Shown: piece by piece, positions 53,172 through 64,000 of the stretch | How the letters are laid out: every line of letters begins with the position of its first letter | Position numbering within the stretch: the first letter of the stretch is position 1 | DNA from: Hyphomicrobiales bacterium | Lineage (GTDB): Bacteria; Pseudomonadota; Alphaproteobacteria; Rhizobiales; Rhizobiaceae | DNA length: 64,000 bases | Direction of reading: 5' to 3' | NCBI GenBank assembly: GCA_900473805.1 | Contig: UCMS01000006.1 | Location: 186,001 to 250,000, forward strand | Program-made: the position numbers and the translations under genes | Notes under the pieces: generated by a model | What the model was told of the DNA's origin: nothing | Database searches by the model: none | Seen by the model: only the letters and a program-made list of their open reading frames with translations

Positions 53172-54482
53172 TCAGGCTTGGACAGCGGCGGACTTGCCGC
53201 TCTTTTCGAGAACCGCCTCGGTGATCGAGTTCGGGATGCGCTTCGGCGTCTCGAACAGACCCAGCAACGGCATGATCACGAGGAAGAAGCCGAAGTAATA
53301 GGCGGTACCGAGCTGCGAATAACCGACATAGTTGCCGACGAACTCGCCGCGGAACAGGAGGCCGAAGAGACCAGAGCCTTCCGCCGGCATGGCACCGAGC
53401 CAGCCGAGCAGGATCGAGTTGGCAACGAAGACCCAGAAGAACAGCTTGTACCAGGGGCGATACACGGCCGAACGAACCTTCGAGGTGTCGAGCCAGGGCA
53501 GGAAGAACAGGACGATGATCGCACCGAACATCACCAGAACGCCACCGAGCTTGGAGTCGATCGGGCCAATGTTGAAGGTGATCGCGCGCAGCATGGCGTA
53601 GAACGGCAGGAAGTACCATTCCGGAACGATATGAGCAGGCGTCTTCAGAGCGTCAGCCGGGATGTAGTTGTCCGGATGGCCGAGATAGTTCGGCATGTAG
53701 AAGACGAACCAGGCGAAGACCAAAAGGAAGACCGACACGCCGAAGGCGTCCTTGAGCGTCGCATAAGGCGTGAACGCGACGGTATCGGTCTTGGACTTGA
53801 CTTCGACGCCGGTCGGGTTGGTCTGACCGGTGACGTGCAGCGCCCAGACGTGCAGGATGACCACGCCGGCGATCATGAACGGCAGCAGGTAATGCAGCGC
53901 GAAGAAGCGGTTCAGCGTCGGATTGTCAACGGCGAAGCCACCGAGCAAGAACTGCTGGATCCACTCGCCGACCCATGGGAAGGCGGTGAAGAAGCCGGTG
54001 ATAACGGTCGCGCCCCAGAAGGACATCTGGCCCCAGGGCAGAACATAGCCCATGAACGCGGTTGCCATCATCAGCAGGAAGATGACAACGCCGAGAATCC
54101 AGAGGATTTCGCGCGGCGCCTTGTAGGAACCGTAGTAGAGACCACGAGCGATGTGCAGGTAGACGGCGATGAAGAAGAACGACGCGCCGTTGGCATGCAT
54201 GTAGCGCAGCAGCCAACCATTGTTGACGTCGCGCATGATCTTTTCGACGGAGTTGAAGGCAACCGTCGTTTCAGCGGCATAATGCATGGCGAGCACGACG
54301 CCGGTCAGGATCTGCACGATGAGCATCACCGAGAGCATGGCGCCGAAGGTGTAGGCATAGTTCAGGTTGCGGGGAACCGGATAGGCGACAAAGCTGTCAT
54401 AGACGAGGCGCGGCAGCGGCAGGCGCGCGTCGATCCACTTTTCAACGCCGGTGGACGGCTGGTAACTGGAATGGCCACTCAT
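53172..54482 (-). CDS. petB: Cytochrome b of the bc1 complex
   Basis: A 436-residue eight-helix cytochrome b: heme ligands in [18 protein letters not shown] and [23 protein letters not shown], quinol-site [25 protein letters not shown] and the [15 protein letters not shown] (PEWY) motif. It catalyses the Q cycle. Second gene of the pet operon, 26 bases before petC. Confidence 0.97.
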   Translation of the reverse strand: MSGHSSYQPSTGVEKWIDARLPLPRLVYDSFVAYPVPRNLNYAYTFGAMLSVMLIVQILTGVVLAMHYAAETTVAFNSVEKIMRDVNNGWLLRYMHANGASFFFIAVYLHIARGLYYGSYKAPREILWILGVVIFLLMMATAFMGYVLPWGQMSFWGATVITGFFTAFPWVGEWIQQFLLGGFAVDNPTLNRFFALHYLLPFMIAGVVILHVWALHVTGQTNPTGVEVKSKTDTVAFTPYATLKDAFGVSVFLLVFAWFVFYMPNYLGHPDNYIPADALKTPAHIVPEWYFLPFYAMLRAITFNIGPIDSKLGGVLVMFGAIIVLFFLPWLDTSKVRSAVYRPWYKLFFWVFVANSILLGWLGAMPAEGSGLFGLLFRGEFVGNYVGYSQLGTAYYFGFFLVIMPLLGLFETPKRIPNSITEAVLEKSGKSAAVQA

Positions 54483-54496
54483 ATTGTCTTATCCCC

Positions 54497-55075
54497 TCAG
54501 CCGATCTTGATCACAGTATCGGAAACGAAGCCATAGGTCGGAACAGCGAGGTTCGCGGGCGCCGGACCCTTACGGATACGGCCGGCCGTATCGTAGTGCG
54601 AACCGTGGCAGGGACAGAACCAGCCACCGAAATCGCCGGCCTGACCGAGCGGCACGCAACCGAGATGGGTGCAGGAACCGATCATGACGATCCAGTTTTC
54701 CTTGCCCTCGCCAGCGGAACGGGCAACGTCGGTCGCTTCTGCCGTCGGATCGATGTTGGCGTTGCGGGCAACCGGATCCTTGAGGTCGGCGAGAGCAACA
54801 GCCTTGCCTTCTTCGACTTCCTTGTCGGTGCGGTTACGGATGAAAACCGGCTTGCCGCGCCACTTGACGGTCAGCGACATGCCCGGCTCGAGCGCCGACA
54901 CGTCCACTTCGATCGAAGCGAGCGCGAGCGTCGAGGCATCCGGGCGCATTTGGTCGATGAAGGGCCAGGCGACCGAAACCGCACCAACCGCTCCGGCCAT
55001 GCCGGTCACCATGTAGAGAAAATCGCGGCGCGTAGGCTCGCCCGCATGTTCAGTCGTCGTCTCGTGTTCGCTCAC
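54497..55075 (-). CDS. petA: Rieske iron-sulfur protein of the bc1 complex
   Basis: A 192-residue protein: twin-arginine [26 protein letters not shown] anchor, then the 2Fe-2S ligands [10 protein letters not shown] and [20 protein letters not shown]. It passes electrons from quinol to cytochrome c1. The start is taken at GTG 55075 (VSEHETTTE) with AAGAGGAAA upstream; an upstream ATG would add 28 unlikely residues. First gene of the pet operon. Confidence 0.95.
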   Translation of the reverse strand: MSEHETTTEHAGEPTRRDFLYMVTGMAGAVGAVSVAWPFIDQMRPDASTLALASIEVDVSALEPGMSLTVKWRGKPVFIRNRTDKEVEEGKAVALADLKDPVARNANIDPTAEATDVARSAGEGKENWIVMIGSCTHLGCVPLGQAGDFGGWFCPCHGSHYDTAGRIRKGPAPANLAVPTYGFVSDTVIKIG

Positions 55076-55410
55076 GGTCACTTTTTCCTCTTCGCAATCC
55101 TGCGACAAACCGCATTTGCCCCCGCAGCGGGAATCACAGTTCGGCCATGTCATGGCCACAGATTCCCCGCCAGATTGGCGCGTTCTAAGCTTGATATTCC
55201 AATCTGTCCAGTCTTCCCCCTTGGGGGAGCCACTATGTCGCGGAATAAATTGGCTTTGTCCCCATGCGGCTTATAGCCACGCGTCACTGCGGCTGACCCA
55301 GGTCAGGAAGGGAGATGGCGCGGACAGGGTAGATGACATCTGTCAAGCAGCGGGCGCGATAAGCCCCGATGCAACAGGCGTGGCGGTCCGCCGTCCTGCA
55401 GATGGCGCCG
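55076..55410. other. Intergenic region upstream of petA
   Basis: 335 bases without a gene: pet promoter region and the end of the ABC transporter. A leftward promoter CTGGAC-N17-TTAGAA is possible around 55183-55210. Two palindromes are visible, GGCCATGTCATGGCC (55143-55157) and TCCCCCTTGGGGGA (55217-55230). Confidence 0.45.
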
Positions 55411-57282
55411 TCAGCCGACCGTTTCGGTGGTTCGCGTGTCGAGAAAGCCGCCCGACTGGCGCGCCCAGAGTTCCGAATAGAGACCGCCGAGCGCCACCAA
55501 ATCCGAATGCGTCCCCTCCTCGATGATCCGGCCCTTGTCCATCACGACCAGTCGGTCGAGCGCCGCGATCGTCGACAGGCGGTGGGCGATGGCAAGCACC
55601 GTCTTGCCCTGCATGAGACGGTCGAGATTGGATTGGATCGCCGCCTCCACCTCGCTGTCGAGCGCAGAGGTCGCCTCGTCCAGCACCAGGATCGGCGCGT
55701 CCTTCAGCATGACGCGGGCAATCGCGATGCGCTGGCGCTGACCGCCGGACAACTTGACGCCGCGCTCGCCGACATGGGCATCGAAGCCTTTGCGTCCCCG
55801 CTGGTCTTCCAGACGCTGGATGAAATCCAGCGCTTCGGCTCGTTCCGCCGCCTTGATCAGGCGGTCTTCGCCGGCATCTTCGCGGCCGAACAGGATGTTG
55901 TCGCGGATTGAGCGATGCAGGAGTGCCGTGTCCTGGGTGACCATGCCGATCTGTGAGCGCAGGCTCTCCTGGGTGACCTGGGCGATATCCTGCCCGTCGA
56001 TCAGGATCCTGCCCCCTTCGAGGTCGTAGAAGCGCAGGAGAAGATTGACCAGCGTCGACTTGCCCGCCCCCGAGCGGCCGACGATCCCGACCTTCTCACC
56101 CGGTCGGATCGAAAGCGTCAGGTGGTCGATCGCGCCCTTCTTGCGGCCATAATGGAAGGTCACGTCCTCGAAACGGATCTCCGGCGAGCGCACGGCGAGC
56201 GTCTTCGCGTCCGGGGCATCCACGAGCCCGATCGGCTTGGCCACAAGCTCCGCCGAGTTCTGGATCGTGCCGATGTTGCGCATGATGCTGTTGAGCTGCG
56301 TCATCATCCGCCCGAGCAGCATGTTGAGCCTGAGTACGAGACCGAGCGTGAAAGCGACGCCACCCGCCGTCACCGCCCCAGCAAACCACAGATCGACGGA
56401 GAGCAGCGCGACCATCAGGATCATCACACCGGACAGGATGGCAAGCGAAGACCGCACACCGGTCAGGAGGCGTGCAAAGGGCCGGAGCGTATCCTGGAAA
56501 CGGTCGAAACCCGCGCGGATATAGTGATCGTTCTGCCGCTCCCGGCCGAACAGCTTCAGTGTCTGGATGTTCGAATAGCTGTCGACAAGCCGGCCGTTCA
56601 ACATTGAGGCCGCCTCCGCCGTCTCCTTGGCGTGTTTGCGGATCTTCGGCACGAAGTAGCGGGCAAGAGCCATGAAGATGACGACCCAGGACCCGATGAT
56701 GGCCGCAAGCCGCCAGTCGAGTTGCGCAACCAGCGCCATGGTCGAGACCGTGTAGATCACCATGAACCAGACGACCTGGAGGAGCGAGGTCAGAAGATCG
56801 CCCGTCGATTGCCCGGCAGACCAGACCTTCGTGACGATCCGTCCGGCAAAGTCGTTCTGGAAGAAGGAGAGCGACTGGCGGCTGACATGCACATGCGCCT
56901 GCCAGCGGACGAGATTGAAGAAGTTGAGAACGATCACCTGCTCTTCGACCAGCGCCCCGATCGTCACGACCAGGAAACGGCCGATGAGCACGATCAGGGC
57001 CATGGCAAGCAGCTCGAGCCCGTGGGCAGCGATCAGCCCATCCCACCCGGTATCCTTCGGCACGGTATCCAGAAGATCGACCAGCCGCCCGACGAACCAG
57101 AACAACCCCGCCTCCAGCATCGCGACGGCACCGCCGAACAAGGCCATGAGCAGGAAGGCAAACTTGGCCTGCCGCACATAAAACCAGACGAAGGCAGCGG
57201 TCTTCTCCGGCGGCCTGAGGTCGTCGGACCGCGCGAAGGGATCAAGCCAGTTTTCAAAGAGGCGTGCGATGGATTGGAACAT
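55411..57282 (-). CDS. ABC exporter, fused permease and ATPase (half-transporter 1)
   Basis: A 623-residue exporter: six helices in the N-terminal 330 residues, then an ATPase domain with Walker A GRSGAGKSTLVNLLLRFYD, signature KLSGGQRQRIAIARVML, Walker B ILVLDEATSALDS and H-loop AIAHRLST. It resembles lipid A/drug exporters. A paralogue of similar length lies 3.3 kb upstream; both end in the LWxRQSGGFL motif and may pair as a heterodimer. Confidence 0.93.
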   Translation of the reverse strand: MFQSIARLFENWLDPFARSDDLRPPEKTAAFVWFYVRQAKFAFLLMALFGGAVAMLEAGLFWFVGRLVDLLDTVPKDTGWDGLIAAHGLELLAMALIVLIGRFLVVTIGALVEEQVIVLNFFNLVRWQAHVHVSRQSLSFFQNDFAGRIVTKVWSAGQSTGDLLTSLLQVVWFMVIYTVSTMALVAQLDWRLAAIIGSWVVIFMALARYFVPKIRKHAKETAEAASMLNGRLVDSYSNIQTLKLFGRERQNDHYIRAGFDRFQDTLRPFARLLTGVRSSLAILSGVMILMVALLSVDLWFAGAVTAGGVAFTLGLVLRLNMLLGRMMTQLNSIMRNIGTIQNSAELVAKPIGLVDAPDAKTLAVRSPEIRFEDVTFHYGRKKGAIDHLTLSIRPGEKVGIVGRSGAGKSTLVNLLLRFYDLEGGRILIDGQDIAQVTQESLRSQIGMVTQDTALLHRSIRDNILFGREDAGEDRLIKAAERAEALDFIQRLEDQRGRKGFDAHVGERGVKLSGGQRQRIAIARVMLKDAPILVLDEATSALDSEVEAAIQSNLDRLMQGKTVLAIAHRLSTIAALDRLVVMDKGRIIEEGTHSDLVALGGLYSELWARQSGGFLDTRTTETVG

Positions 57283-57374
57283 GCCTTGCGATATAGGCGG
57301 TTTATCCGTGATGGCAAAGCAATTGGCGCCAATGCGGCGTTACAATTTCTTCACACCCAGAACGCGCGGGGTGA

Positions 57375-57797
57375 TCACCGCGAAAAGCGCGTCAGATAGA
57401 TCCCGAATATGATCAGCGCGACGCCGGCAGGCTGGCCTAGATGAAACTCCGCAGTGCCGCGCAGATAATCGATCAGGAGACCCGTGATCATCTGCGACCC
57501 GATGATCAGAAGGCCCGAACGTGCCGCCCCCAGGCGCGGAAAGACGTAGGAACTGATTGCCACGAAGAAGGCGCCGATGACCCCGCCGAAGAAGAAGAAG
57601 GCAGGCGTCTCTCCAAGAAGCGGCAAGCCCACGCGGTGGAGGAAGACGATGTAGACGCTCAACAGCAGGAAGCCGATCGCGTGGTTCCAGACCGAGGCGA
57701 CGAAAGGTCCCTTTGTCATCGTCAGGCGGCCGTTGATCGACCGGCTCATTCCGACGACGGCGCCTCCCACAAGCGCAATAGCGATGGAGCCAAGCAT
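57375..57797 (-). CDS. DMT family transporter subunit, YdcZ/DUF606 type (second)
   Basis: A 140-residue four-helix membrane protein: LGSIAIALVGGAVVGMSRSINGRLTMTKGPFVASVWNHAIGFLLL and LLIIGSQMITGLLIDYL. DUF606 half-transporters come as adjacent pairs with inverted topology; the partner is directly upstream. Substrate unknown. Confidence 0.82.
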   Translation of the reverse strand: MLGSIAIALVGGAVVGMSRSINGRLTMTKGPFVASVWNHAIGFLLLSVYIVFLHRVGLPLLGETPAFFFFGGVIGAFFVAISSYVFPRLGAARSGLLIIGSQMITGLLIDYLRGTAEFHLGQPAGVALIIFGIYLTRFSR

Positions 57798-58262
57798 TCA
57801 GGCCCCTTTCGAGAAAATGAGCAGCGCACTGCCGCCGATGACGCAGGCCGCCGACAGGAAGTCGAACCGGTTCAGTGCGCGCTGCGGCGTGCCGAACAGA
57901 CCAAACTGATCCGACAGGAGACCGAAGAGAATCTGCCCGACAAGCAACAGAGACAGGCCACCGGCCAGCGCAAGTTCGGAATTGACCGCAATGGAGCTGA
58001 GGGCCACGGCAAAGGCGCCCGGCGCGCCGCCGAAGTAACTCCAGAGCGGTGTTCGCCCCGCGATCTTGATCCGACCCGCCTTGCGACCGATGGCAAGATT
58101 GGCCATCAGCAGGACGAAGGCCGCAGCAGCGCCCACGCCATGCACCACCCAGGAGGCGGTAAACGGCGTCGTATGGGCGGCAAGCCCGCTGTTGATGGTC
58201 ACCATGGTGGCAAGCAGCGCGCCGGCCAGAATGGCCCATACCCAGTCTATGTATTTCAGCAT
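57798..58262 (-). CDS. DMT family transporter subunit, YdcZ/DUF606 type (first)
   Basis: A 154-residue four-to-five-helix membrane protein: WAILAGALLATMVTINSGLAAHTTPFTASWVVHGVGAAAAFVLLM and LLLVGQILFGLLSDQFGLFGTPQ. The next subunit begins directly at its stop, so both are cotranslated. No obvious enzyme gene is cotranscribed. Confidence 0.82.
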   Translation of the reverse strand: MLKYIDWVWAILAGALLATMVTINSGLAAHTTPFTASWVVHGVGAAAAFVLLMANLAIGRKAGRIKIAGRTPLWSYFGGAPGAFAVALSSIAVNSELALAGGLSLLLVGQILFGLLSDQFGLFGTPQRALNRFDFLSAACVIGGSALLIFSKGA

Positions 58263-58398
58263 GAAGTATCGCGGTCTGATGCCGCCCCGTGATCGCGTGA
58301 TCGAAAGTCACCCCGCATAGCGACCTCGGGGGCCATGACACAAGCCAATTCAATGAATGAAACGATCAGCGCCATGAATTGCCTCGGCGCCAGATGAA

Positions 58399-58422
58399 AG
58401 AGGGAGGCATTGCTGCCTCCCT
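58399..58422 (-). terminator. Candidate terminator of the chemoreceptor gene
   Basis: GAGGGAGGCA (58399-58408), TTGC loop, TGCCTCCCTC (58413-58422); the following T-run on the leftward strand is short (TTTC). Confidence 0.55.
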
Positions 58423-58463
58423 CCCCTATGTCTTCGAAGTGCTGGGACCTCCCGTGGTCCGGC

Positions 58464-60386
58464 TCAGAAATCCGACCACTCCGCAGCAGGCGCAGCATTG
58501 CCGCGGAACGCATTGGCGACCTTGCGGCCCAGCGCCCGTGCCGGTGATGCCTGCGGCTGGCTCGTCGGCTGGGCCATCGAGAGCGGCCCCTGAGCATGAC
58601 GCTGCGAACCCTCTTCCGTCCGGAACTGCGCCATCATCTGCATCAGCGCGGCAGCCTGCTGGGCAAGCCCGTGACTTGCCGCCGTCGACTGTTCCACCAT
58701 GGCGGCATTCTTCTGCGTGCCCTGGTCCATCTGGTTGACGGCCATGTTGATCTCCTGGAGACCTGTCGACTGCTCACGCGCCGAGGTGACGATCGCCGCG
58801 ACGTTCTGATTGATCTCCTGAACCTCGCGCACGATGGTCTCGAGTGCCTTGCCCGTCTCGTCGACAAGGGCGACACCGTGACGGACATGCTGGCCCGAGG
58901 CGCTGATCAGACCCTTGATCTCCTTCGCGGCATTGGCAGAACGCTGGGCGAGCTCACGCACCTCCTGCGCCACCACGGCGAAGCCCTTGCCGGCATCCCC
59001 CGCGCGAGCAGCCTCAACCCCCGCATTGAGCGCCAGAAGATTGGTCTGGAAAGCGATCTCGTCGATGACGCCGATAATGCTTGAGATTTCAGCGGACGAC
59101 TTTTCGATCTGCTGCATGGCGGCAACGGCGCGGCGCACCACCTCGCCGGACCGCTCCGCCCCGTCTCGCGTATGGCTGACGAGTTCTCCGGCGTGTTCCG
59201 CCCGCACGGAGCTTTCCTTCACCGCCGTGGTCACCTGTTCCAGAGCGGCAGCTGTCTCCTCCACGGAGGCCGCCTGCTGTTCTGTGCGCTTGGAGAGGTC
59301 ATCGGCGGCTGCGAGCATCTCGCTGGCCCCGGCATCGATCGCCCGCGCATTGTCGTTGACCGCCTGCATGGCCTGACGCAGGCGCGCGACCGACTGGTTG
59401 AAGTTCAGCCGCAACGCATCGAGATGCTCGGTAAACCGGGCATCGATCGAGACGGCGAGATCGCCGTCCGATAGGCGCTGAAGCCCGGCGGCCAGCTGGT
59501 CGACGGCGAATTTTACTTCGGCCGCTTCCTCAGCCTTCTGCGCTTCGCGTGCCATCCGTTCCGCTTCACTCAGAGAGCGGTTTTCCTCGGCCTGGCGCTC
59601 GAGCTGCGCGCGCTCGATGGCATTGTCGCGGAACACGGCGACAGCGGCTGCCATCTCCCCGATTTCGTCGCGCCGCGAACCGAAGGGAATTTCCGTCGTT
59701 GTATCGCCATTCGCCAGTCCGTGCATCGACGTGGTGATGGCAGAAATCGGGCGAACGATGCGCAGGAAGCTGAAGACGGCGGCGGCGGCGGCAATGAGAG
59801 CGGCGCAAACCACGGCAACGACGGAAAGCCAGAAGGCAGCATCCGCCGATGCCCTGCTCTCCATGCGAGCGTTCGCCGCAACGTCCCGGTTGATCGCGAT
59901 GATGCCCTGCAGCACGGCACCCGCTTCGTTGCCGAGCGGAACCATTTTCGCAATCGTGTCCTTCGCCTGATAGAGCTTGGAGCTCAGTGCCTGTTCGATA
60001 AAGCTTTGTCCGAGCAGGCGATACTGCTCCACATGGCCTTTGAACTCGCCATAACGTTGGCGGACGTCCGGCAGAACGATCATGCCGTCGAAGCGCTGAA
60101 TTGCCGCATCGAGTTGCTCACTCGAAACGGCGAGTGTGTCCACCAGCTTGCTCTTGTCGGCGGCATTGCTGGCGTTCAGGATCATGAGATTCAGGCGACG
60201 GACGTCACCCAGCAATGTTTCAATTTCCGCAATCTGGATCGACCGATCCATACGTCCACCGAGTGTTTCGATATCTTCGCTCAGCGCGTCAGCGGAATGA
60301 AGGGCAATGCCGCCCTGCACGAGCGAGACCACGACCATGAGGCCGAAAAGGAGCGGCAGGAGAGTTCTGATCTTGAGTTTTTTCAC
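58464..60386 (-). CDS. Methyl-accepting chemotaxis protein with CheR-tether C-terminus
   Basis: A 640-residue chemoreceptor: TM1 about residues 7-28, a four-helix-bundle periplasmic domain, TM2 about 185-210, HAMP segments ([20 protein letters not shown] and a second region near 300), and a complete signalling domain with the hairpin tip [44 protein letters not shown]. The extreme C-terminus is EWSDF, matching the xWxxF CheR/CheB tether. The start is GTG 60386; no clear ribosome-binding site. It stands alone, without che genes. Confidence 0.92.
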   Translation of the reverse strand: MKKLKIRTLLPLLFGLMVVVSLVQGGIALHSADALSEDIETLGGRMDRSIQIAEIETLLGDVRRLNLMILNASNAADKSKLVDTLAVSSEQLDAAIQRFDGMIVLPDVRQRYGEFKGHVEQYRLLGQSFIEQALSSKLYQAKDTIAKMVPLGNEAGAVLQGIIAINRDVAANARMESRASADAAFWLSVVAVVCAALIAAAAAVFSFLRIVRPISAITTSMHGLANGDTTTEIPFGSRRDEIGEMAAAVAVFRDNAIERAQLERQAEENRSLSEAERMAREAQKAEEAAEVKFAVDQLAAGLQRLSDGDLAVSIDARFTEHLDALRLNFNQSVARLRQAMQAVNDNARAIDAGASEMLAAADDLSKRTEQQAASVEETAAALEQVTTAVKESSVRAEHAGELVSHTRDGAERSGEVVRRAVAAMQQIEKSSAEISSIIGVIDEIAFQTNLLALNAGVEAARAGDAGKGFAVVAQEVRELAQRSANAAKEIKGLISASGQHVRHGVALVDETGKALETIVREVQEINQNVAAIVTSAREQSTGLQEINMAVNQMDQGTQKNAAMVEQSTAASHGLAQQAAALMQMMAQFRTEEGSQRHAQGPLSMAQPTSQPQASPARALGRKVANAFRGNAAPAAEWSDF

Positions 60387-60534
60387 GACTGAAATCCGCG
60401 CTTGAAAAGGATGTTGGAGCAAGATGCCCCTCGGGTCCTCTCCGTGGCAGTCCGCCCGTGAATAAAATCTTACTCGCGAAATGGCATTTCTTGCCTTGCT
60501 CCTGAAGCCGATCTGCGATGGAAAACAAACACCT

Positions 60535-60568
60535 AACAAAACGGGGGCATTTCTGCCCCCGTTTTGTT
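60535..60568 (-). terminator. Strong bidirectional terminator
   Basis: AACAAAACGGGGGCA (60535-60549), loop TTTC, TGCCCCCGTTTTGTT (60554-60568): a perfect 15-bp stem just downstream of the second ABC exporter gene. Confidence 0.9.
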
Positions 60569-60592
60569 GGTCTGGCGATTGGCCGGACTGGA

Positions 60593-62509
<1,917 letters not shown>

Positions 62510-62889
62510 GGATGTACTCCAGCAAATCATGCGCGACAGACGACCATGGCAGGTGCCGCAATGCGCAAAATGTCAATGATTGAGGCCGGTTACGGCCGCA
62601 GGATGAATCTGTTTGGGAAAAAGGGCGAGAATGTCGCCGTCACGCCGCCGTAAAGAGCTGTCGCGGCCAGGGCAGCATACCGAATTGATCCATCGAAGGC
62701 CCTCCCGCTTGCGTGTTGAACAGGCCACCCTTCTATCCCTGCCCCCGCACAATTTCCAGCCGTGCCGACGACTGCCGGGACATTCTGTCGCAACTGTTGC
62801 AACAGCACCACAGCCGCCTCCCCGACCGGGTCCGACGTGTGCGGGACGAGCCGCTTGAGTACCGGACACGGCTGACTTAAGAACCCGGC
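62510..62889. other. Intergenic region upstream of trmL
   Basis: 380 bases with no convincing gene. It is the divergent control region for the ABC exporter and trmL. It contains a 12-bp perfect palindrome, CTGTTGCAACAG (62794-62805). Confidence 0.5.
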
Positions 62890-63354
62890 ATGACCGACTT
62901 GCGTATCGCCCTCTATCAGCCGGACATTCCCGGCAATACCGGAACCATCCTCAGGCTCGCCGCCTGCCTTGCCCTGACGGTCGACATCATCGAGCCGGCC
63001 GGCTTCGTGCTGTCGGACAAGAATCTCAAGCGCGCGGGCATGGATTACCTCGCCAGCGCCGTTCTGGTCCGGCACGTCAACTGGGAACGCTTCGACAGCT
63101 GGCGCCGCGACGAGGGGCGCCGCCTGGTACTTGCCTCCACCCGCGCAGCAGTCCCTTACGCCCGTTTCGAATACCAGCCGAACGACATCCTGCTGTTCGG
63201 TCGCGAAAGTGCCGGCGTGCCCGACCATGTCCACGACACCGCCGATGCCCGGGTCATCATCCCCATGGTCGAAGGCCAGCGGTCGATCAATGTTGCCATG
63301 TCCGCAGCCATGATCACCGGGGAGGCATTGCGTCAGACGAACGTCGCATTTTGA
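62890..63354 (+). CDS. trmL: tRNA (cytidine/uridine-34 2'-O)-methyltransferase TrmL
   Basis: A 154-residue SPOUT methyltransferase with the trefoil-knot motifs RIALYQPDIPGNTGTILRLAACL, LLFGRESAGVPDHVHD and IPMVEGQRSINVAMSAAMITGEAL. TrmL methylates the wobble base of tRNA-Leu. Length is exact. Presence beside petABC is a conserved rhizobial arrangement. Confidence 0.94.
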   Translation: MTDLRIALYQPDIPGNTGTILRLAACLALTVDIIEPAGFVLSDKNLKRAGMDYLASAVLVRHVNWERFDSWRRDEGRRLVLASTRAAVPYARFEYQPNDILLFGRESAGVPDHVHDTADARVIIPMVEGQRSINVAMSAAMITGEALRQTNVAF

Positions 63355-63448
63355 AATTCCCCTAAACAGGCATCCGTCAAGGCATGGCAGCGCTGGACCG
63401 ACTAGTCTGGATCAGGCGGGCTTCGGCGGACGGGAAATATAACGGCAT

Positions 63449-63477
63449 TTGCTAAATCATCCGATCCGCGATATGCT
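63449..63477 (+). promoter_or_regulatory. Candidate promoter of the last gene
   Basis: TTGCTA (63449-63454), 17-base spacer, TATGCT (63472-63477), about 29 bases before the ATG. Confidence 0.5.
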
Positions 63478-63505
63478 GCAGCGCAGCAAAACACGGGAGT
63501 TGGAC

Positions 63506-64000
63506 ATGTTTGAAACAGCATTCGCCCTCGGACTGACCCAGTTTGCACGAACCCTCAGCCTGCCGGAACGCGTGCGCCACCGCACAGCCCGCAACGCCGC
63601 GCTCGAACCCTGGCGTCTGCGCAACACCGGCGTCGACGCCCTCTATTACGACGTCAAGGCCCTGACGGCCGAAGAGACCTTCTACATCAGCGACAGCCTC
63701 GCCTCCGAAGGCCTGATCATGATCGTTCCGCCCTCCGGCGGGCCGATGCTGACCCTCTGCGACAGCGTCGAGGAATACCGGCTGCGCGGCGGCGAAAAGG
63801 TTCACGCACTGGCGGTCGCCGGGATGGGCGGATCCGCCATCGGTGCGGCGGCCTTCGCGCGCAACGTCGCGAACGCGATCGGTGAACCGGTTACCGCCGT
63901 TGTCTCAGGCTACGGCCTCGGCGACATTGTCAACGAAGCGATCGGCGGCGCCTTCCTGTTCGGATGGCTCGGCCACGTCCGTGGAAATCTCGAAGCCATC
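63506..64000 (+). CDS. Unrecognised protein (partial, 3' end outside the window)
   Basis: The first 165 codons of an open frame starting ATG 63506 with GGGAG six bases upstream. It reads FETAFALGLTQFARTLSLPE, an N-terminal amphipathic stretch, then ALYYDVKALTAEETFYISDS and VHALAVAGMGGSAIGAAAFARNVANAIGEPVTAV, where GMGGSAIG is a nucleophile-elbow-like or nucleotide-loop-like turn. I do not recognise the family; an alpha/beta-hydrolase-like fold is possible. Confidence 0.6.
   Translation, partial: MFETAFALGLTQFARTLSLPERVRHRTARNAALEPWRLRNTGVDALYYDVKALTAEETFYISDSLASEGLIMIVPPSGGPMLTLCDSVEEYRLRGGEKVHALAVAGMGGSAIGAAAFARNVANAIGEPVTAVVSGYGLGDIVNEAIGGAFLFGWLGHVRGNLEAI

Overview
The window is a contiguous, gene-dense, GC-rich piece of chromosome from an alphaproteobacterium of the family Rhizobiaceae (Rhizobium/Agrobacterium/Sinorhizobium relatives). 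The assignment rests on gene order and protein types: greA beside the LPS-core lps locus, lrp, trxB and an LsrB-type LysR regulator followed by an AbcR-like small RNA; a petP/petR-like pair; fused rhizobial housekeeping blocks (lgt-midA-pgeF, rplY-pth-ychF, petABC-ABC exporters-trmL); and EcfG-type general stress promoters. I see no rRNA or tRNA gene, insertion sequence, prophage or CRISPR array.

Layout. 1-8.5 kb: end of a radical SAM gene, greA, LPS-core glycosyltransferases on both strands, an Lrp regulator heading a leftward lps-type operon with an FkbM methyltransferase, a second SAM methyltransferase, trxB and lsrB. 8.6-12.8 kb: the AbcR-like sRNA, ArsR regulator plus old yellow enzyme, and a LysR regulator divergent from a reductase/membrane-protein pair. 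12.9-17.2 kb: DUF2188 protein, cation/proton antiporter, OpgC-like acyltransferase and periplasmic sugar dehydrogenase; two of these carry perfect EcfG promoter motifs. 17.3-23.7 kb: a VapC-type toxin-antitoxin pair, aspartate aminotransferase, sulfide:quinone oxidoreductase, a cold-shock protein behind a roughly 650-base gene-free leader region, a BA14K protein and an MBL hydrolase. 24-27 kb: MarR/response regulator/histidine kinase set, then ybjN-proC-csaA on the other strand. 28.4-28.8 kb: an intergenic 108-base double-palindrome element resembling a RIME.

29-36 kb: ubiK, lgt, midA, pgeF, an M24-fold protein without metal ligands, a lipoprotein, prs and an unusual winged-helix protein. 36-39.4 kb: DUF779 protein, aldehyde dehydrogenase and an AcoR-like regulator that lacks its AAA+ domain. 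39.6-47.6 kb: the rplY-pth-clpS-ychF block, interrupted by a GGDEF-EAL membrane protein plus a periplasmic solute-binding protein, and by a TetR/RidA divergent pair sharing three operator copies. 47.6-51.6 kb: small accessory genes (DUF2892, Crp/Fnr, two MaoC, glutathione peroxidase, AraC, LysE). 51.6-63.4 kb: apt, the cytochrome bc1 operon, two paralogous ABC exporters separated by a two-subunit DMT transporter and a chemoreceptor, and trmL. The window ends in an unrecognised partial gene.

Most of the window is ordinary chromosomal core. The items with most promise are regulatory or modular: a GraL-like terminated leader before greA, the hairpin pair around the greA-lpsB junction, the single AbcR-like sRNA, the EcfG promoters, the putative periplasmic-sensor/c-di-GMP module between rplY and pth, and the AAA+-less AcoR regulator next to its likely operator. 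Start codons were chosen from ribosome-binding sites and family lengths; all functional calls come from reading translated motifs, with no database search.
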